Below the pieces are notes generated by a model, which searched no databases, was not told the DNA's origin, and saw nothing but the letters and a program-made list of their open reading frames with translations. From Mageeibacillus sp. UBA1193 (GTDB taxonomy: Bacteria > Bacillota > Clostridia > Saccharofermentanales > Saccharofermentanaceae), in the NCBI GenBank assembly GCA_002310155.1, contig DBYF01000123.1, positions 1-7,047 on the forward strand: a stretch of 7,047 nucleotides of DNA, read 5' to 3'. This document shows, piece after piece, positions 6,340 to 7,047 of the stretch. Every line of letters begins with the position of its first letter. The stretch's first letter is position 1. The translations under genes were made by a program, and so were the position numbers.

Positions 6340-6924
6340 ATGGACGAAGAACAGATCAAGTACGAAGAATCTACTGAAGAAGAAACATTAGAAGAGGATT
6401 TTCAGGAAGAAACTGAGACCTCTGGCGGTGTTATGCAGTCCATCGGCGGATTTTTCGGTTTCCTGGGCCGCACAACTGTAAACTATTTCAAAGGCCTGCC
6501 GGATACGATCAGGAACAAAGTAAAGGCCAAGATCGCAGAACGCAGAAGAATGCCTAAAAGAAAGTCTATCCATAAGGTATATGTACTGGTCGGATATACA
6601 ACGAAAGAATATGTAGACCGTAAATTCCGTAAGGAGAGAGCTCTGCTGATCATTAGAAAGGTCCTGATCGCTGCTATCGTATTACTGGTATTGATCATGA
6701 CATATAAATGGATCTCTCCGAAGCTGGACTACAGCGAATATAAGCAGATGGTTGGCATCGACAAGTTCAATGAACTTACTCAGAGTGATCCATTCGCGAC
6801 CGAGACAACGATCGTAGCCATCGCGCCGGATGTTCAGAATGTCACACCGATTCCTTCGAACACGACAGAGACGAAAGAATCCAAAGAGATTAAAGAAACA
6901 AAAGAATCACAGGAACCAGTTTAA
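6340..6924 (+). CDS. Unrecognised single-pass membrane protein divergent from lexA
   Basis: I do not recognise a family. The 194 residues read in order as follows: an acidic Glu-rich stretch (1-27); a Gly/Phe-rich, possibly amphipathic segment (29-54, IGGFFGFLG); a strongly basic region (57-75) followed by VYVLVGYTTKEYVDRKFRKER; one hydrophobic helix (~101-122, LLIIRKVLIAAIVLLVLIM); and a ~70-residue tail ending in a Thr/Lys/Glu/Ser-rich low-complexity stretch (~175-192). The positive-inside rule suggests N-in, C-out, with ~100 cytoplasmic and ~70 external residues. There is no signal peptide, LysM domain or other catalytic motif that I can see. The ATG has AGGAGA (6329-6334) 5 bases upstream. 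The gene is monocistronic, with its own promoter and terminator, and faces lexA across a LexA box, so damage-inducible expression is likely. A role in division or envelope control is a guess from position. Confidence 0.9.
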   Translation: MDEEQIKYEESTEEETLEEDFQEETETSGGVMQSIGGFFGFLGRTTVNYFKGLPDTIRNKVKAKIAERRRMPKRKSIHKVYVLVGYTTKEYVDRKFRKERALLIIRKVLIAAIVLLVLIMTYKWISPKLDYSEYKQMVGIDKFNELTQSDPFATETTIVAIAPDVQNVTPIPSNTTETKESKEIKETKESQEPV

Positions 6925-6949
6925 AGGATCATCATTGAATGATCCTTTT
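6923..6949 (+). terminator. Intrinsic terminator of the membrane-protein gene
   Basis: AAAGGATCAT (6923-6932) pairs perfectly with ATGATCCTTT (6939-6948) around a 6-base loop, and the T-run extends to 6949 with another TTTT at 6953-6956. The stem begins inside the TAA stop codon. This is a standard Rho-independent terminator; the A-run on the left could also let it work for transcripts coming from the right. Confidence 0.92.
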
Positions 6950-7016
6950 GCATTTTCGGAAGAGGCAGAAGAGGATGATTCAATTTTAATATTTTAAGAG
7001 AAGTCCTTTTTCTTAT

Positions 7017-7025
7017 TGATACAAT
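7017..7025 (+). promoter_or_regulatory. Weak extended -10-like site
   Basis: TGATACAAT fits TGn-TATAAT with one mismatch, but no -35 is evident at 16-18 bases upstream. If real, transcription would start near 7032 and read out of the window to the right. AT-rich DNA produces such matches by chance. Confidence 0.25.
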
Positions 7026-7027
7026 TA

Positions 7028-7047
7028 AACAAAATCACAGTTTTGTT
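7028..7047. repeat. Inverted repeat at the window edge
   Basis: AACAAAA (7028-7034) and TTTTGTT (7041-7047) are perfect complements around a 6-base loop. The right arm touches the last base, so the stem may continue outside. It could be part of a terminator for a gene beyond the edge, but only one G-C pair is visible. Confidence 0.3.

Larger units (their letters stand above)
6950..7047. other. AT-rich intergenic end of the window, no gene seen
   Basis: No open frame of useful length with a ribosome binding site is visible on either strand in these 98 bases. The stretch is AT-rich from about 6980 and holds only a weak promoter-like site and an inverted repeat at the very end. Confidence 0.7.

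Noticed and set aside
6950..7047. CRISPR, transposon ends or an RNA gene in the gene-free right end
   Set aside because: No direct repeats, tRNA-like folds or insertion-sequence ends are visible; only AT-rich DNA and a small inverted repeat.

Overview
The window looks chromosomal and comes from a low-to-mid GC Gram-positive, most likely a Clostridia-type member of the Bacillota. The evidence is the mutS-mutL-miaA-hfq gene order, a MutL with the metal-endonuclease motif (so no MutH/Dam system is implied), AGGAGG-type ribosome binding sites, sigma-A-like promoters, and a LexA box of the Bacillus type (CGAAC-N4-GTTYG). Genus cannot be fixed from this sequence.

Left block (1-5586, plus strand). 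The window opens inside mutS, missing about 136 N-terminal residues by comparison with E. coli landmark spacing. mutL follows after 2 bases and miaA after 14, so these three read as one operon. After a 92-base AT-rich gap comes hfq. That gap has an inverted repeat straddling the miaA stop codon, a possible extended -10 promoter, and an 8-bp inverted repeat whose right arm overlaps the hfq Shine-Dalgarno and ends one base before the ATG. The Hfq is recognisable but diverges in both RNA-binding pockets.

Right block (5579-6949). lexA lies on the minus strand, tail-to-tail with hfq and overlapping it by 8 bases. Upstream of lexA is a 122-base divergent intergenic region. It has a good lexA promoter (TTGACA-17-TAAGAT), a LexA/SOS box overlapping its -35, and an extended -10 promoter reading the other way. 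That second promoter drives a 194-residue single-pass membrane protein that I do not recognise. It is a one-gene transcription unit closed by a strong intrinsic terminator. The last ~95 bases carry no gene.

Functionally this is a genome-maintenance neighbourhood: mismatch repair (MutS/MutL), tRNA modification (MiaA), RNA chaperone (Hfq) and the SOS repressor (LexA). The most promising undescribed element is the membrane protein divergent from lexA. It shares the LexA box and sits where other Gram-positives place SOS-induced division inhibitors (YneA, SosA, DivS), but its architecture differs from theirs.
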